In this document: positions 7,356 to 14,594 of the stretch, one piece after another
Numbering within the stretch: the first letter of the stretch is position 1
Layout of the letters: every line of letters begins with the position of its first letter
DNA from: UBA8516 sp964434855
GTDB lineage: Archaea; Thermoproteota; Nitrososphaeria; Nitrososphaerales; Nitrosopumilaceae
DNA: 17,148 nucleotides
Assembly: GCA_964434855.1 (NCBI GenBank)
Contig: CAYSWR010000028.1
Location: 1 to 17,148 of the forward strand
Reading direction: 5' to 3'
Notes under the pieces: model-generated
Told to the model about the DNA's origin: nothing
The model's database searches: none
What the model saw: only the letters and a program-made list of their open reading frames with translations
Program-made: the position numbers and the translations under genes

Positions 7356-8378
7356 TTGGGAATTACTTACAAAGATGCTGGAATTGATATTAAAAAAATA
7401 AAACAAAGTCAAGCTACAATTGGTAGACTTATCAGCTCAACCCACAAGCTACAAAAAAAAGCAAAAATCGCATCAGGTTTTGGTCATTATGCAGGACTTG
7501 TAGAAATCCCAGGTGGAAAACTCATAGCTGCACACACTGATGGAGTAGGTACTAAAGTTATCATATCTCAAATGATGAAAAAATATGATACCATAGGCAT
7601 CGATTGTGTTGCCATGAATGTAAATGACATAATTTGTACTGGTGCTACTCCCATATCGTTTGTTGATTACATAGCTGCAAATCAAAACAATCAAGAAATT
7701 TTTAAAAAAATTGTGCAAGGATTAGTAAAGGGAGCAAAAAAAGCAGAGGTGCCAATAGTTGGTGGTGAAACTGCAATAATGCCAGATGTCATTACTGGAA
7801 AAGAGTTTTCATTTGATCTTGTAGGAATGGTTGTAGGAATTCTTTCAAAAAACCAAATGATTCTTGGTGACATGATAACATCAGGAGATATCATAATTGG
7901 TGTAAAAAGTAGCGGATTACATTCTAACGGATATTCTCTTGCAAGAAAGGTTCTTCTCTCAAAATATTCAATAAATGACAAGATTAGAGGGGTAGGAACT
8001 GTTGGTGATGCACTTTTGACACCAACTGAGATCTATGTAAAACCAGTGCTAGAAGCTCTTGAAGAATGCGACATACACGGTCTTGCTCATATCACTGGCG
8101 GTTCTTTTACAAAGCTTTCACGTCTTAAAAAAACCGGGTATTTACTTGACAATATGCCAGAACCGCCAGAAATATTTCAGATGATTGAAAACGAGAATGT
8201 AGAAAAATCAGAAATGTACAAGACTTTCAACATGGGAATAGGGTTTTGCATCATAGCCCCCGAGGAGGAAGGAGAACAAATAGATGGAATATTCAAAAAA
8301 CATGGCTTAAAAAGTAGACAAATTGGCTCCATAATAGAAAAAAGAGGAGTCTTTGTTGATTCTTTAAAAATCGCATAG
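7356..8378 (+). CDS. purM: Phosphoribosylformylglycinamidine cyclo-ligase (AIR synthetase)
   Basis: PurM performs the fifth step of purine synthesis: ATP-dependent ring closure of formylglycinamidine ribonucleotide to aminoimidazole ribonucleotide, in the cytosol. Family motifs occur in order: DGVGTK at 62-67, YDTIGIDCVAMNVNDI at about 77-92 with GATPISFVDY just after, VGGETAIMP at 135-143, SSGLHSNGYSLARK at 185-198 and HITGGSF near 248. The glycine-rich segments form the ATP site of the AIRS fold. The 340 residues match the usual length. The start is TTG 7356 (MGITYKDAG), which fits the conserved N-terminus and has a box A-like element at leaderless distance. It stands alone; no other pur gene is visible nearby. 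Confidence 0.96.
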   Translation: MGITYKDAGIDIKKIKQSQATIGRLISSTHKLQKKAKIASGFGHYAGLVEIPGGKLIAAHTDGVGTKVIISQMMKKYDTIGIDCVAMNVNDIICTGATPISFVDYIAANQNNQEIFKKIVQGLVKGAKKAEVPIVGGETAIMPDVITGKEFSFDLVGMVVGILSKNQMILGDMITSGDIIIGVKSSGLHSNGYSLARKVLLSKYSINDKIRGVGTVGDALLTPTEIYVKPVLEALEECDIHGLAHITGGSFTKLSRLKKTGYLLDNMPEPPEIFQMIENENVEKSEMYKTFNMGIGFCIIAPEEEGEQIDGIFKKHGLKSRQIGSIIEKRGVFVDSLKIA

Positions 8379-8420
8379 AAAAATGTGAATTAAAAGGATG
8401 GTTTGAGATTTACTTGTCGT

Positions 8421-8437
8421 TTAAAGGATTTAATACC
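8421..8437 (+). promoter_or_regulatory. Candidate promoter of elp3-lysS
   Basis: TTAAAGG followed by TTTAATACC lies 22-38 nt before the elp3 ATG, inside the 80-nt gap after purM. Position and composition fit an archaeal box A for a leaderless transcript. Confidence 0.4.
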
Positions 8438-8458
8438 TAATTTTGGTCCTAAAAAATA

Positions 8459-10045
8459 ATGCAAAGATCAAAAACAACGTTTGGGAATGCATGTGTCGAG
8501 ATTTCTCAAAATCTCCTTGCCATAAAAAACCCAACAAGAAATGACGTAAAAAAAGAAATTAAAAAAATATGTGTCAAATATTCGTTAGAAAGAATACCAA
8601 GAAATTATGAGATATTAGCAGAAGTTCATGGTACAGAATTTATGAAATTACAAAAAGCGTTGTTACGAAAACCTGTCAAAACCGCTTCAGGTGTTGCAGT
8701 CATAGCTCTTATGCCAAAACCATATGCCTGTCCACATGGTCGTTGCACTTACTGTCCGGGTGGAATTGAATATAATTCACCAAACAGTTACACTGGAAGA
8801 GAACCATCAACACAAAATGCAATAGAAAATAATTATGATCCGAAAAAACAGATACTTGACAAGCTTGCTAAATTACAAGCGTATGGTCATGATGTAACTA
8901 AGCTTGAACTTGTGATAGTAGGAGGAACATTTCTTTTCATGCCACAAGAATATCAATATGATTTCATTAAATCGTGTTATGATGCAATAAATGGATTGAA
9001 TTCACCAGATTTGGAATCTGCCAAAAAAAATAATGAATTAGCAAAAATACGAAGTGTTGGTTTTACAATAGAGACCAAACCTGATTATTGTAAAATACAA
9101 CATGTGGATTGGATGTTAGATTATGGCATAACACGAGTTGAGATAGGCGTACAAAGTCTACATGAAAGAGTGTATGAAATTGTTAATCGCGGTCATAACT
9201 TACATGATGTGATCGAATCATTTCAGATAGCAAAGGACGCAGGGTACAAGATTGTTTCCCATATGATGCCTGGTCTTCCATCAATGACCCCAGAAGAAGA
9301 TGTTTCTGATTTTAAAAAATTGTTTGACGATCCATCTTTTAGACCAGACATGTTAAAGATCTATCCAACACTTGTTATCGAAGGAACACCACTTTACCAA
9401 TCTTACAAAGATGGGAAATATACACCGTACTCAGATCAAGACATGATCAAAGTTCTTACAGATATTAAGAAAATGATTCCAAGATGGGTTAGAATAATGA
9501 GAATGCAACGAGAAATATCATCAGATCAAATAATTGCAGGTCCAAAGCTTGGTAATCTACGTCAGATTGTTCAAGGAAATCTCAAAAAACTAAATTTGTC
9601 TTGTAAATGCATTAGATGTAGAGAAGCAGGCCTTTCTGAAGATGAAATTAGTGTGGATGACATAAAACTGAATAGAGAAAATTATGAGTCGTCTGGAGGC
9701 CAAGAAGTATTTTTGTCGTACGATGATTCACATGATAGAATTTTTGGATTTTTAAGATTAAGAAAACCAAGTAGTTTGGCACATAGAAAAGAAGTGACAC
9801 AAAATACTTGTATTGTAAGAGAATTGCATGTATTTGGTAAATCGTTGAAACTAGGAGAACGGGACGGTGGCAGTATTCAACATTTGGGACTAGGTAAAAA
9901 TCTCATGAGCCAAGCAGAAAAAATTGCTAAAGAAGAATTTGACGCAAAAAGGCTTCTTGTCATTAGTGGCGTTGGAACAAGAGAATATTACAGAAAGATC
10001 GGATATTCTCTTTTAGGACCATACATGTCAAAGGAATTAGCGTAA
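8459..10045 (+). CDS. elp3: Elp3-type tRNA U34 carboxymethyltransferase (radical SAM + GNAT)
   Basis: Elp3 adds the carboxymethyl group at C5 of wobble uridine 34 in tRNA, using S-adenosylmethionine and acetyl-CoA. In archaea it works without the other Elongator subunits. Order of parts: an N-terminal tRNA-binding helical region (1-75), a radical SAM domain with Cys91-Cys96-Cys99 in ACPHGRCTYCPGG, the ETKPDYC and VEIGVQS motifs, a small zinc-binding knot with Cys382, Cys384 and Cys387, and a GNAT acetyltransferase domain (about 395-528) with the CoA-binding Q-x-x-G-x-G at 474-479. The 528 residues are full length. ATG 8459 fits the upstream promoter. The stop overlaps the lysS start (TAATG), so tRNA modification and tRNA charging are encoded together. 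Confidence 0.95.
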   Translation: MQRSKTTFGNACVEISQNLLAIKNPTRNDVKKEIKKICVKYSLERIPRNYEILAEVHGTEFMKLQKALLRKPVKTASGVAVIALMPKPYACPHGRCTYCPGGIEYNSPNSYTGREPSTQNAIENNYDPKKQILDKLAKLQAYGHDVTKLELVIVGGTFLFMPQEYQYDFIKSCYDAINGLNSPDLESAKKNNELAKIRSVGFTIETKPDYCKIQHVDWMLDYGITRVEIGVQSLHERVYEIVNRGHNLHDVIESFQIAKDAGYKIVSHMMPGLPSMTPEEDVSDFKKLFDDPSFRPDMLKIYPTLVIEGTPLYQSYKDGKYTPYSDQDMIKVLTDIKKMIPRWVRIMRMQREISSDQIIAGPKLGNLRQIVQGNLKKLNLSCKCIRCREAGLSEDEISVDDIKLNRENYESSGGQEVFLSYDDSHDRIFGFLRLRKPSSLAHRKEVTQNTCIVRELHVFGKSLKLGERDGGSIQHLGLGKNLMSQAEKIAKEEFDAKRLLVISGVGTREYYRKIGYSLLGPYMSKELA

Positions 10046-11631
10046 TGGAAGAACAAGAAATCATAGGCAGGGGAACCTGGATAGACAAACTTGCATACGA
10101 GCTTGTAGAAAGAGAAAAAGATCTTGGCCGCAATCTAAGTATGATTAAAGTAGAAAGCGGGCTTGGTGCATCTGGAATTCCTCACATAGGAAGTCTTGGA
10201 GATGCAGTAAGAGCATATGGTGTAAAACTTGCCTTAGAAAACTTGGGGTACAAGTCTGAGCTTATTGCATATTCAGATGATATGGATGGATTACGAAAGA
10301 TTCCAGAGGGATTCCCTGATTGGTTAAAAGAACACATAGCAAAACCAGTATCATTTATTCCTGATCCTTTTGGTTGCCATGATTCTTACGGCTTACACAT
10401 GAGCAGCCTCCTCCTTGATGGATTAGACAAGCTTGACATCAAATACAAATTTCAAAGAGGTGTAGATACATACAAAAATGGTCTTCTAAAGGATCAGATT
10501 CACATCATACTTACAAACAGTAAGAAAATTGGAGAGAAAATTGCAGAACTAGTTGGTCAAGAAAAATATCAAGAAGCACTTCCATATTTTCCAGTATGCT
10601 CTAACTGTGGAAGATTGTATACTGCAGAAGCCTATGAATATCTTCCAGATGAGAAAAAAATAAAGTACAGATGTCATGAGACAACAATTGGTTCCAAAAT
10701 CTTACCAGGTTGTGGTCATGACGGAATTGCAGACATAACAAAAGATCTTGGCAAACTTGCATGGAAAGTAGAATTTGCTGCAAGATGGCAGGCTTTTGAT
10801 GTCAGGTTTGAAGCTTATGGAAAAGACATCATGGATTCTGTCAAGATAAATGACTGGGTAGCAGATGAAATCCTAAAGTTTCCACACCCACATCATGTAA
10901 AATATGAAATGTTTTTGGATAAGGGCGGCAAAAAAATTTCCAAGTCACTTGGTAATGTTGTCACATCACAAGCTTGGCTCAAATATGGTACTCCAAAATC
11001 AATTTTGTTATTACTTTACAAAAGAATTACAGGCACTCGTGAAGTTGGTTTTGAAGACATTCCTGCTCTGATGGATGAGTATAACGAACTTGAAAACATT
11101 TACTTTGGAAAAATAAAACTCGATAATGAAACAAAAACAATACGGGTAAAGGGTTTGTATGAATATGTAAACCTGTTAGATATACCAAAAAATCCTAGCC
11201 CTTATGTAAATTATAGATTGTTAGTGCAACTTTGTACCATATTTAGAGAACAAAGAAGTCAACATGTCATAAAGAAACTAATTGAATATGGAACCATAAA
11301 AGAATCTACTCCAGAAATGGAGGGACTTGTTAGTTTGGCTGGCAATTATGCTGACGATTTTGATAAACCATCAAAGGTAGAGATTCAACTTGATGAAACA
11401 ACTAAAAAAGCTATTAAAAATCTAGTAGACATGCTTACAGCTGAGGATGAACCACCAGATCTTCAAAATTCAATTTATCAAATTGCAAAAAATGTTGGTC
11501 TACAACCAAAAGACTTTTTCAAAATACTGTACCAAATTATCCTTGCATCAGATCGAGGTCCAAAAATTGGTCCTTTTATAATTGACATTGGCAGAAAAAA
11601 AGTTGCACATACGCTCTCCGAACACCTTTGA
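10045..11631 (+). CDS. lysS: Lysyl-tRNA synthetase, class I
   Basis: Attaches lysine to tRNA-Lys in the archaeal class I form, unrelated in fold to the class II enzyme of most bacteria and eukaryotes. The HIGH-type motif is HIGS at 47-50 (IPHIGSLGDAVRAYG) and the KMSKS-type loop is KISKS at 297-301. A metal-binding insertion begins with Cys185-x-x-Cys188 in CSNCGRLY and continues with YRCHET and LPGCGHDG. A helical anticodon-binding region fills the C-terminal 180 residues. The 528-residue length is normal. ATG 10045 overlaps the elp3 stop by one base, indicating coupled translation. The end overlaps a possible TTG of the next small gene. Identification is firm from both signature motifs and overall layout. 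Confidence 0.96.
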   Translation: MEEQEIIGRGTWIDKLAYELVEREKDLGRNLSMIKVESGLGASGIPHIGSLGDAVRAYGVKLALENLGYKSELIAYSDDMDGLRKIPEGFPDWLKEHIAKPVSFIPDPFGCHDSYGLHMSSLLLDGLDKLDIKYKFQRGVDTYKNGLLKDQIHIILTNSKKIGEKIAELVGQEKYQEALPYFPVCSNCGRLYTAEAYEYLPDEKKIKYRCHETTIGSKILPGCGHDGIADITKDLGKLAWKVEFAARWQAFDVRFEAYGKDIMDSVKINDWVADEILKFPHPHHVKYEMFLDKGGKKISKSLGNVVTSQAWLKYGTPKSILLLLYKRITGTREVGFEDIPALMDEYNELENIYFGKIKLDNETKTIRVKGLYEYVNLLDIPKNPSPYVNYRLLVQLCTIFREQRSQHVIKKLIEYGTIKESTPEMEGLVSLAGNYADDFDKPSKVEIQLDETTKKAIKNLVDMLTAEDEPPDLQNSIYQIAKNVGLQPKDFFKILYQIILASDRGPKIGPFIIDIGRKKVAHTLSEHL

Positions 11632-11633
11632 AA

Positions 11634-11831
11634 ATGGCACACCGTGAACACAACAGAGCAAAAAAAAGTGGCAGTTTTGTGCTAATACTATTTGGTGCAT
11701 TTCTTTTCATTTCATCCACATTATTTTTTGAGCCTGGCTCAGATCAAGGCAAAATTGCAATAATACTTGGTTTTGTAATAGGCGGAATTGGCTTTTATCT
11801 AGGATTTGTGAGAAAAAAGAAAGAAACTTAG
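11634..11831 (+). CDS. Small two-helix membrane protein
   Basis: A 65-residue protein of unknown function. A basic N-terminus (HREHNRAKKSG) is followed by two hydrophobic helices, about residues 13-31 and 40-58, joined by a short acidic loop (EPGSDQGK), and a basic tail RKKKET. By the positive-inside rule both ends face the cytoplasm. ATG 11634 lies 2 nt after the lysS stop; a TTG at 11628 would overlap that stop by 4 nt and add two residues. Either way it belongs to the elp3-lysS transcript. I do not recognise a family. Co-expression with tRNA genes may only reflect operon packing. Confidence 0.7.
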   Translation: MAHREHNRAKKSGSFVLILFGAFLFISSTLFFEPGSDQGKIAIILGFVIGGIGFYLGFVRKKKET

Positions 11832-11928
11832 TACTATTAATTTTTGTAAAATGATGTAATGTGCAAGAATTCTAAAGAATAAATTGAAAGACTGCTTTTC
11901 TATATACTAGAATAGATTAGTGATAATT
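11832..11928 (+). promoter_or_regulatory. Spacer with a T-tract and the promoter of the coiled-coil gene
   Basis: TTAATTTTTG just after the membrane-protein stop could end the elp3-lysS transcript. TTCTATATACT (about 11898-11908) is a strong box A-like element about 21-31 nt before ATG 11929, suggesting a leaderless message. Confidence 0.5.
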
Positions 11929-12467
11929 ATGGGTATAATTAGACGTTCAGAAAAAGAGTCAAAAGAAGATATAGTNNNNNNNNNNNNNNNNNNNNNNNNN
12001 NNNNNNNNNNNNNNNNNNNNNNNNNNNNNNNNNNNNNNNNNNNNNNNNNNNNNNNNNNNNNNNNNNNNNNNNNNNAAGATGAACTTTCCTCAATAAATGC
12101 TCAGAAAGAAAAGGCAGTACTAGAATTAGACGATTTAACTTCACAAATTGAATATGCTAAATCTGAATTACGTACATTGGAATCCCAGCATGAGTCTAAA
12201 AAGAAAGAGATCCGAGATACAAAAAAAGAATTAGAGTTTATAGAAAATGAATTAGCTTCAGTAGGCCAAAAAGACGAATCAAAGAAGATAGTAGAAGCTG
12301 CAGGTTCTGTCGTAGCTTCGTTAAATGCAAAGTACGATGCTGCAAGAAAAGAACTAGAAATAGTAAGAACGGCACTTGCAAGAGTAAAAAATGAATATGA
12401 AATGATAAAAACAGAACTAGACTTACTTAAAAATAAATCAGAACTTGGCATATCAAAAGAGTCTTAA
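11929..12467 (+). CDS. Coiled-coil protein interrupted by an assembly gap
   Basis: Two open segments flank the N run and are best read as one gene. The left part starts at ATG 11929 with MGIIRRSEKESKEDIV, highly charged, right behind a good box A. The right part is open from the first known base after the gap (12078 onward in frame) for 129 residues to TAA 12465. It is almost entirely heptad coiled coil: LDDLTSQIEYAKSELRTLE, then ELEFIENELASV, then ARKELEIVRTALARVKNEYE and MIKTELDLLKNKSEL. The two parts differ in frame by nominal coordinates, but 100 N is a conventional placeholder, so this means nothing. A TTG at 12177 is only an internal codon. A structural or scaffold role is likely; no family is recognised. 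Confidence 0.75.
11976..12075. other. Assembly gap of 100 N
   Basis: Exactly 100 unknown bases, a usual placeholder for a gap of unknown size. It sits inside the coiled-coil gene. The true missing length is unknown. Confidence 0.98.
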
Positions 12468-12491
12468 ATTTGTCTGTGGAAGCGGTGTAAG

Positions 12492-12797
12492 ATGAATTAT
12501 TCGTTTCAGATTGATACACCATACATTCCAAACGAAAAAGGCTGTAGGTTGATCTGGCACAATGATGACGAGGAAGAAAGAGTCATCTATCTAAGACATG
12601 AAGATCTTTTGCAATTAAACGATGTCCTTTCTCATGATTCTACTGACAAGATCGAACTTGAAGATGAGGTAAGTTCGATCTTGGTAAACTCTGATACTAC
12701 TGAATTTTTCATGGCTAATATGAAATCACTTGAAATTGAAACCAAGATGCTTAAAGAAAAAATCATAGAGTTTTTAACAAAAAACCCTGATGCGTGA
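12492..12797 (+). CDS. Unrecognised acidic 101-residue protein
   Basis: A small cytosolic protein rich in Asp and Glu. The first 40 residues suggest beta strands (YSFQIDTPYIPNEKG, CRLIWHNDDEEERVIYLRHE), followed by LLQLNDVLSHDS and a C-terminal helix (about 73-96, NMKSLEIETKMLKEKIIEFL). There is no signal peptide or membrane segment. It starts 24 nt after the coiled-coil gene on the same strand, so the two are probably one unit and may work together. The 5' context (GTGGAAGCGGTGTAAG) holds only a weak ribosome binding site. Its middle codons contain a perfect 13-bp inverted repeat, described separately. No family recognised. Confidence 0.72.
   Translation: MNYSFQIDTPYIPNEKGCRLIWHNDDEEERVIYLRHEDLLQLNDVLSHDSTDKIELEDEVSSILVNSDTTEFFMANMKSLEIETKMLKEKIIEFLTKNPDA
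12647..12683. repeat. Perfect 13-bp inverted repeat with an 11-nt loop inside a gene
   Basis: CAAGATCGAACTT (12647-12659) and AAGTTCGATCTTG (12671-12683) are exact reverse complements. The hairpin lies in the coding region of the 101-residue protein, over codons for DKIELEDEVSSILV. It would be a stable stem on either strand in this AT-rich sequence. Confidence 0.85.
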
Positions 12798-12844
12798 ACA
12801 TACTATTTTAGTAGTTACTATGATAAAATATTACAGGTTAAGAT

Positions 12845-13489
12845 ATGTCGAAAAATAATTCTAAGGAAACAAAAATCTGGCCAAAGGGATATGTTCCAAG
12901 TAAGGAAATGGCAAATTATGATAATAGAAATAATCTTCTTAACAGCGTTCTAACATCAAAGATACCAGAAAAACATGTAAACACTGATCTATTCTATGTC
13001 ATGTCAACACGTCGTTCTACTAGAAAGTTTTCTTCAAGGCAAGTAGAACAATGGAAGATTGATAAAATACTAGCTGCAGCAGATACTGCACCAACAGCTG
13101 GTAATTTTCAAGGTTTTGAGATTTTTTATGTCAAAGATCCAAAGATAAAAGAGAGGTTAGTGGAGGCGGCAAATAATCAACCTTATGTCAATACTCCTGT
13201 AGTACTAGTATTTTGTATGAATCCAGAACGTGTCAAGCTAAATTTTCCTCATGAGATTCTTGCCAAGTTTTCAATTCAAGATGCCACTCTTGCAGCTGCA
13301 TACTCTCAATTAGTAGCATCTGCACTAGGATTAAGTTCAATCTGGATTGGAATGATTGATGAGGAAAAAGTAAAAGCGTTGATCGGTACAAAACTCAAGC
13401 CGTCATCTCTTCTGTGCATAGGATACCCCGAACAAAAACGAGGTCCAAAGTCAAGAAGGAAATTAAAAGATCTTATACATGTAGTATAG
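12845..13489 (+). CDS. Nitroreductase-family FMN-dependent oxidoreductase
   Basis: Homodimeric flavoprotein fold that passes electrons from NAD(P)H, or possibly F420H2, to an unknown acceptor. After an unusual 45-residue N-terminal extension, the FMN phosphate-binding motif RRSTRKF appears at 56-62, followed by ADTAPTAGNFQGF (79-91), the helix QDATLAAAYSQLVASALGLSS (145-165) with the family's WIGM next, and the closing LLCIGYPEQKRGPKSRRKL (189-207). The 214 residues are complete. ATG 12845 is preceded by an AT-rich gap of 47 nt with AAAATATTA as a weak box A. The substrate is not predictable; the family includes nitro, quinone, iodotyrosine and flavin-destroying enzymes. Confidence 0.9.
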   Translation: MSKNNSKETKIWPKGYVPSKEMANYDNRNNLLNSVLTSKIPEKHVNTDLFYVMSTRRSTRKFSSRQVEQWKIDKILAAADTAPTAGNFQGFEIFYVKDPKIKERLVEAANNQPYVNTPVVLVFCMNPERVKLNFPHEILAKFSIQDATLAAAYSQLVASALGLSSIWIGMIDEEKVKALIGTKLKPSSLLCIGYPEQKRGPKSRRKLKDLIHVV

Positions 13490-13526
13490 CAAGAGGTTTT
13501 TACCAAGTAATTTCTTATCTTTTAAT

Positions 13527-13685
13527 ATGTCAAAATTAAAGGACGTTGCAAAAGTAATTATTTTTCTAATAGGAGGATTTGCCATAGTGGTTGTAGGCGG
13601 GTTTATGATGAGAAGCATTGCAAAGTTATGGGAAAACAATGATGATAAAAAAGACACCCCAAAAAGAAAATACAACTTCAAATAG
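13527..13685 (+). CDS. Small single-span membrane protein, 52 residues
   Basis: A short gene easily missed by length cut-offs. ATG 13527 opens MSKLKDVAKV, followed by a hydrophobic, glycine-containing helix (about residues 9-28, IIFLIGGFAIVVVGG), MRSIAKLWENND and a basic tail KKDTPKRKYNFK before TAG 13683-13685. The charge pattern (lysines before the helix, mixed charges after) is that of a genuine membrane anchor. T-rich upstream DNA (TTCTTATCTTTT, about 13511-13522) could be part of its promoter. It lies between the nitroreductase and the secreted protein, all on the + strand. Function unknown. Confidence 0.65.
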   Translation: MSKLKDVAKVIIFLIGGFAIVVVGGFMMRSIAKLWENNDDKKDTPKRKYNFK

Positions 13686-13706
13686 AGTTACAAATAATTT
13701 CTATTT

Positions 13707-14123
13707 ATGAAAAAAATATTTCCGGCCACTGTTTTTATTGTGACAATTTTTCTATTATTAATAAATAATTATGTTTATGGTGTGATAGGAGGATATTCAG
13801 TACGTCTTGTAAATGATGAATGGGAAGCCTTGGTAGATACACAAGTGGAGATTACTGCAGATCTTACTAACAATCAAGATAGAACTCAGTCCTTTGCATA
13901 TTTGGTACAGATACAAGATGAAAACGGAGTAACGATGTCTTTATCGTGGATAACAGGTTCGCTTGAACCTGGACAGTTCATGAGCCCTTCACAATCATGG
14001 ACTCCTACAAGTCTGGGTAGATACACTGCACAGATCTTTGTTTGGGAAAGTGTGGACAATCCAGATGCACTGTCTGTACCACTAACGATTAAGATCAACG
14101 TGGTGGAAACTAGAAATACTTAG
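13707..14123 (+). CDS. Secreted protein with one beta-sandwich (Ig/CARDB-like) domain
   Basis: Residues 1-25 form a classical signal peptide: two lysines, a hydrophobic core (FPATVFIVTIFLLLI) and a likely cleavage site near YVYG. The mature part, about 113 residues, has alternating strands typical of Ig-like or CARDB domains: EALVDTQVEITADLTNNQD, then SFAYLVQIQDENGVTMSLS, SLEPGQFMSPSQSWTP, GRYTAQIFVWES and SVPLTIKINVVE. This pattern of two facing sheets is common in thaumarchaeal exported proteins. There is no C-terminal anchor and no cysteine. ATG 13707 lies 21 nt after the small membrane gene. The role is probably extracellular binding or envelope association, which is inference. Confidence 0.78.
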   Translation: MKKIFPATVFIVTIFLLLINNYVYGVIGGYSVRLVNDEWEALVDTQVEITADLTNNQDRTQSFAYLVQIQDENGVTMSLSWITGSLEPGQFMSPSQSWTPTSLGRYTAQIFVWESVDNPDALSVPLTIKINVVETRNT

Positions 14124-14169
14124 AAAATGTTTTGAGAACACTCTAATACTTTTTTAATTATTTTTTGTC
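14124..14169 (+). promoter_or_regulatory. T-rich terminator/promoter spacer
   Basis: Two T runs, CTTTTTTAATTATTTTTTG (14149-14167), follow the secreted-protein stop and directly precede ATG 14170. T-tracts are the usual archaeal terminator, and TTTTAATTA may also act as an upstream element for the next gene. Confidence 0.4.
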
Positions 14170-14229
14170 ATGGCAAAAGAATTTATCGCTGAATCAGATG
14201 AAGATTGGAAAAGACAGCATGGATTATGA
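14170..14229 (+). other. Likely displaced 5' end of the following gene, or a 19-residue leader ORF
   Basis: ATG 14170 opens MAKEFIAESDEDWKRQHGL and stops at TGA 14227. The peptide looks like a natural protein N-terminus. Dropping one T at about 14227 would join it to DYIKSVLEQ in the downstream frame. It is either the true start of the next gene, broken by a one-base insertion (mutation or assembly error), or a short leader ORF overlapping the start of the next gene. Confidence 0.45.
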
Positions 14230-14587
14230 TTATATAAAAAGCGTTTTGGAACAGATAATTGATTCTTATAAAATATTAAAGGAGATTAGAGATAAACCTG
14301 GAGACCTGGATATTATAAAAAAAGAATTGGGTAAAATACAGGGACTAGTGAAAGTCTTAGTCAATAAGATAGAAAAATCTGGAAATTATTCAGACAGTTA
14401 TTCGGAACTCTTAGTCGCGTCAAAATCATATCTTAGAGATCATAATTTTCACACCGAAATTGATAGAATCTCTCAATTGTATTCGGAGGATTCACACAGG
14501 ATCAGAAACATACGACTGTCAATTCTTTCTGCACTTGAAAATACCAAATTAATTTCAAAAACTATTGCATTATTACAAGTTCTATAG
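14219..14587 (+). CDS. Helical protein of unknown function, 5' end uncertain
   Basis: About 122 residues from ATG 14219 (MDYDYIKSVLEQ), nearly all helical and charged: IIDSYKILKEIRDK, DLDIIKKELGKIQGLVKVLVNKIEK, then SELLVASKSYLRDH and IRNIRLSILSALENTKLISK. No membrane segment, signal peptide or known motif is present; it resembles a small helical bundle. The open frame extends back to a TTG at 14165 and has an ATG at 14198, but those extra residues look like an out-of-frame reading, because the overlapping frame from ATG 14170 gives a far more natural start. The 3' end faces the coiled-coil partner of the tubulin operon with 7 nt between them. No family recognised. Confidence 0.6.
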   Translation: MDYDYIKSVLEQIIDSYKILKEIRDKPGDLDIIKKELGKIQGLVKVLVNKIEKSGNYSDSYSELLVASKSYLRDHNFHTEIDRISQLYSEDSHRIRNIRLSILSALENTKLISKTIALLQVL

Positions 14588-14594
14588 AGGATTT

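Noticed and set aside
11959..12144. - strand open frame spanning the N gap
   Set aside because: Most of it consists of unknown bases and it opposes the coiled-coil gene.
12101..12451. - strand serine-rich frame of 116 residues
   Set aside because: Mirror image of the coiled-coil coding sequence; Ser/Phe richness is the usual antisense pattern of Lys/Glu codons.
12177..12467. Separate 96-residue gene starting at TTG 12177
   Set aside because: The frame is open back to the gap edge with continuous coiled coil, so the TTG is an internal leucine codon.
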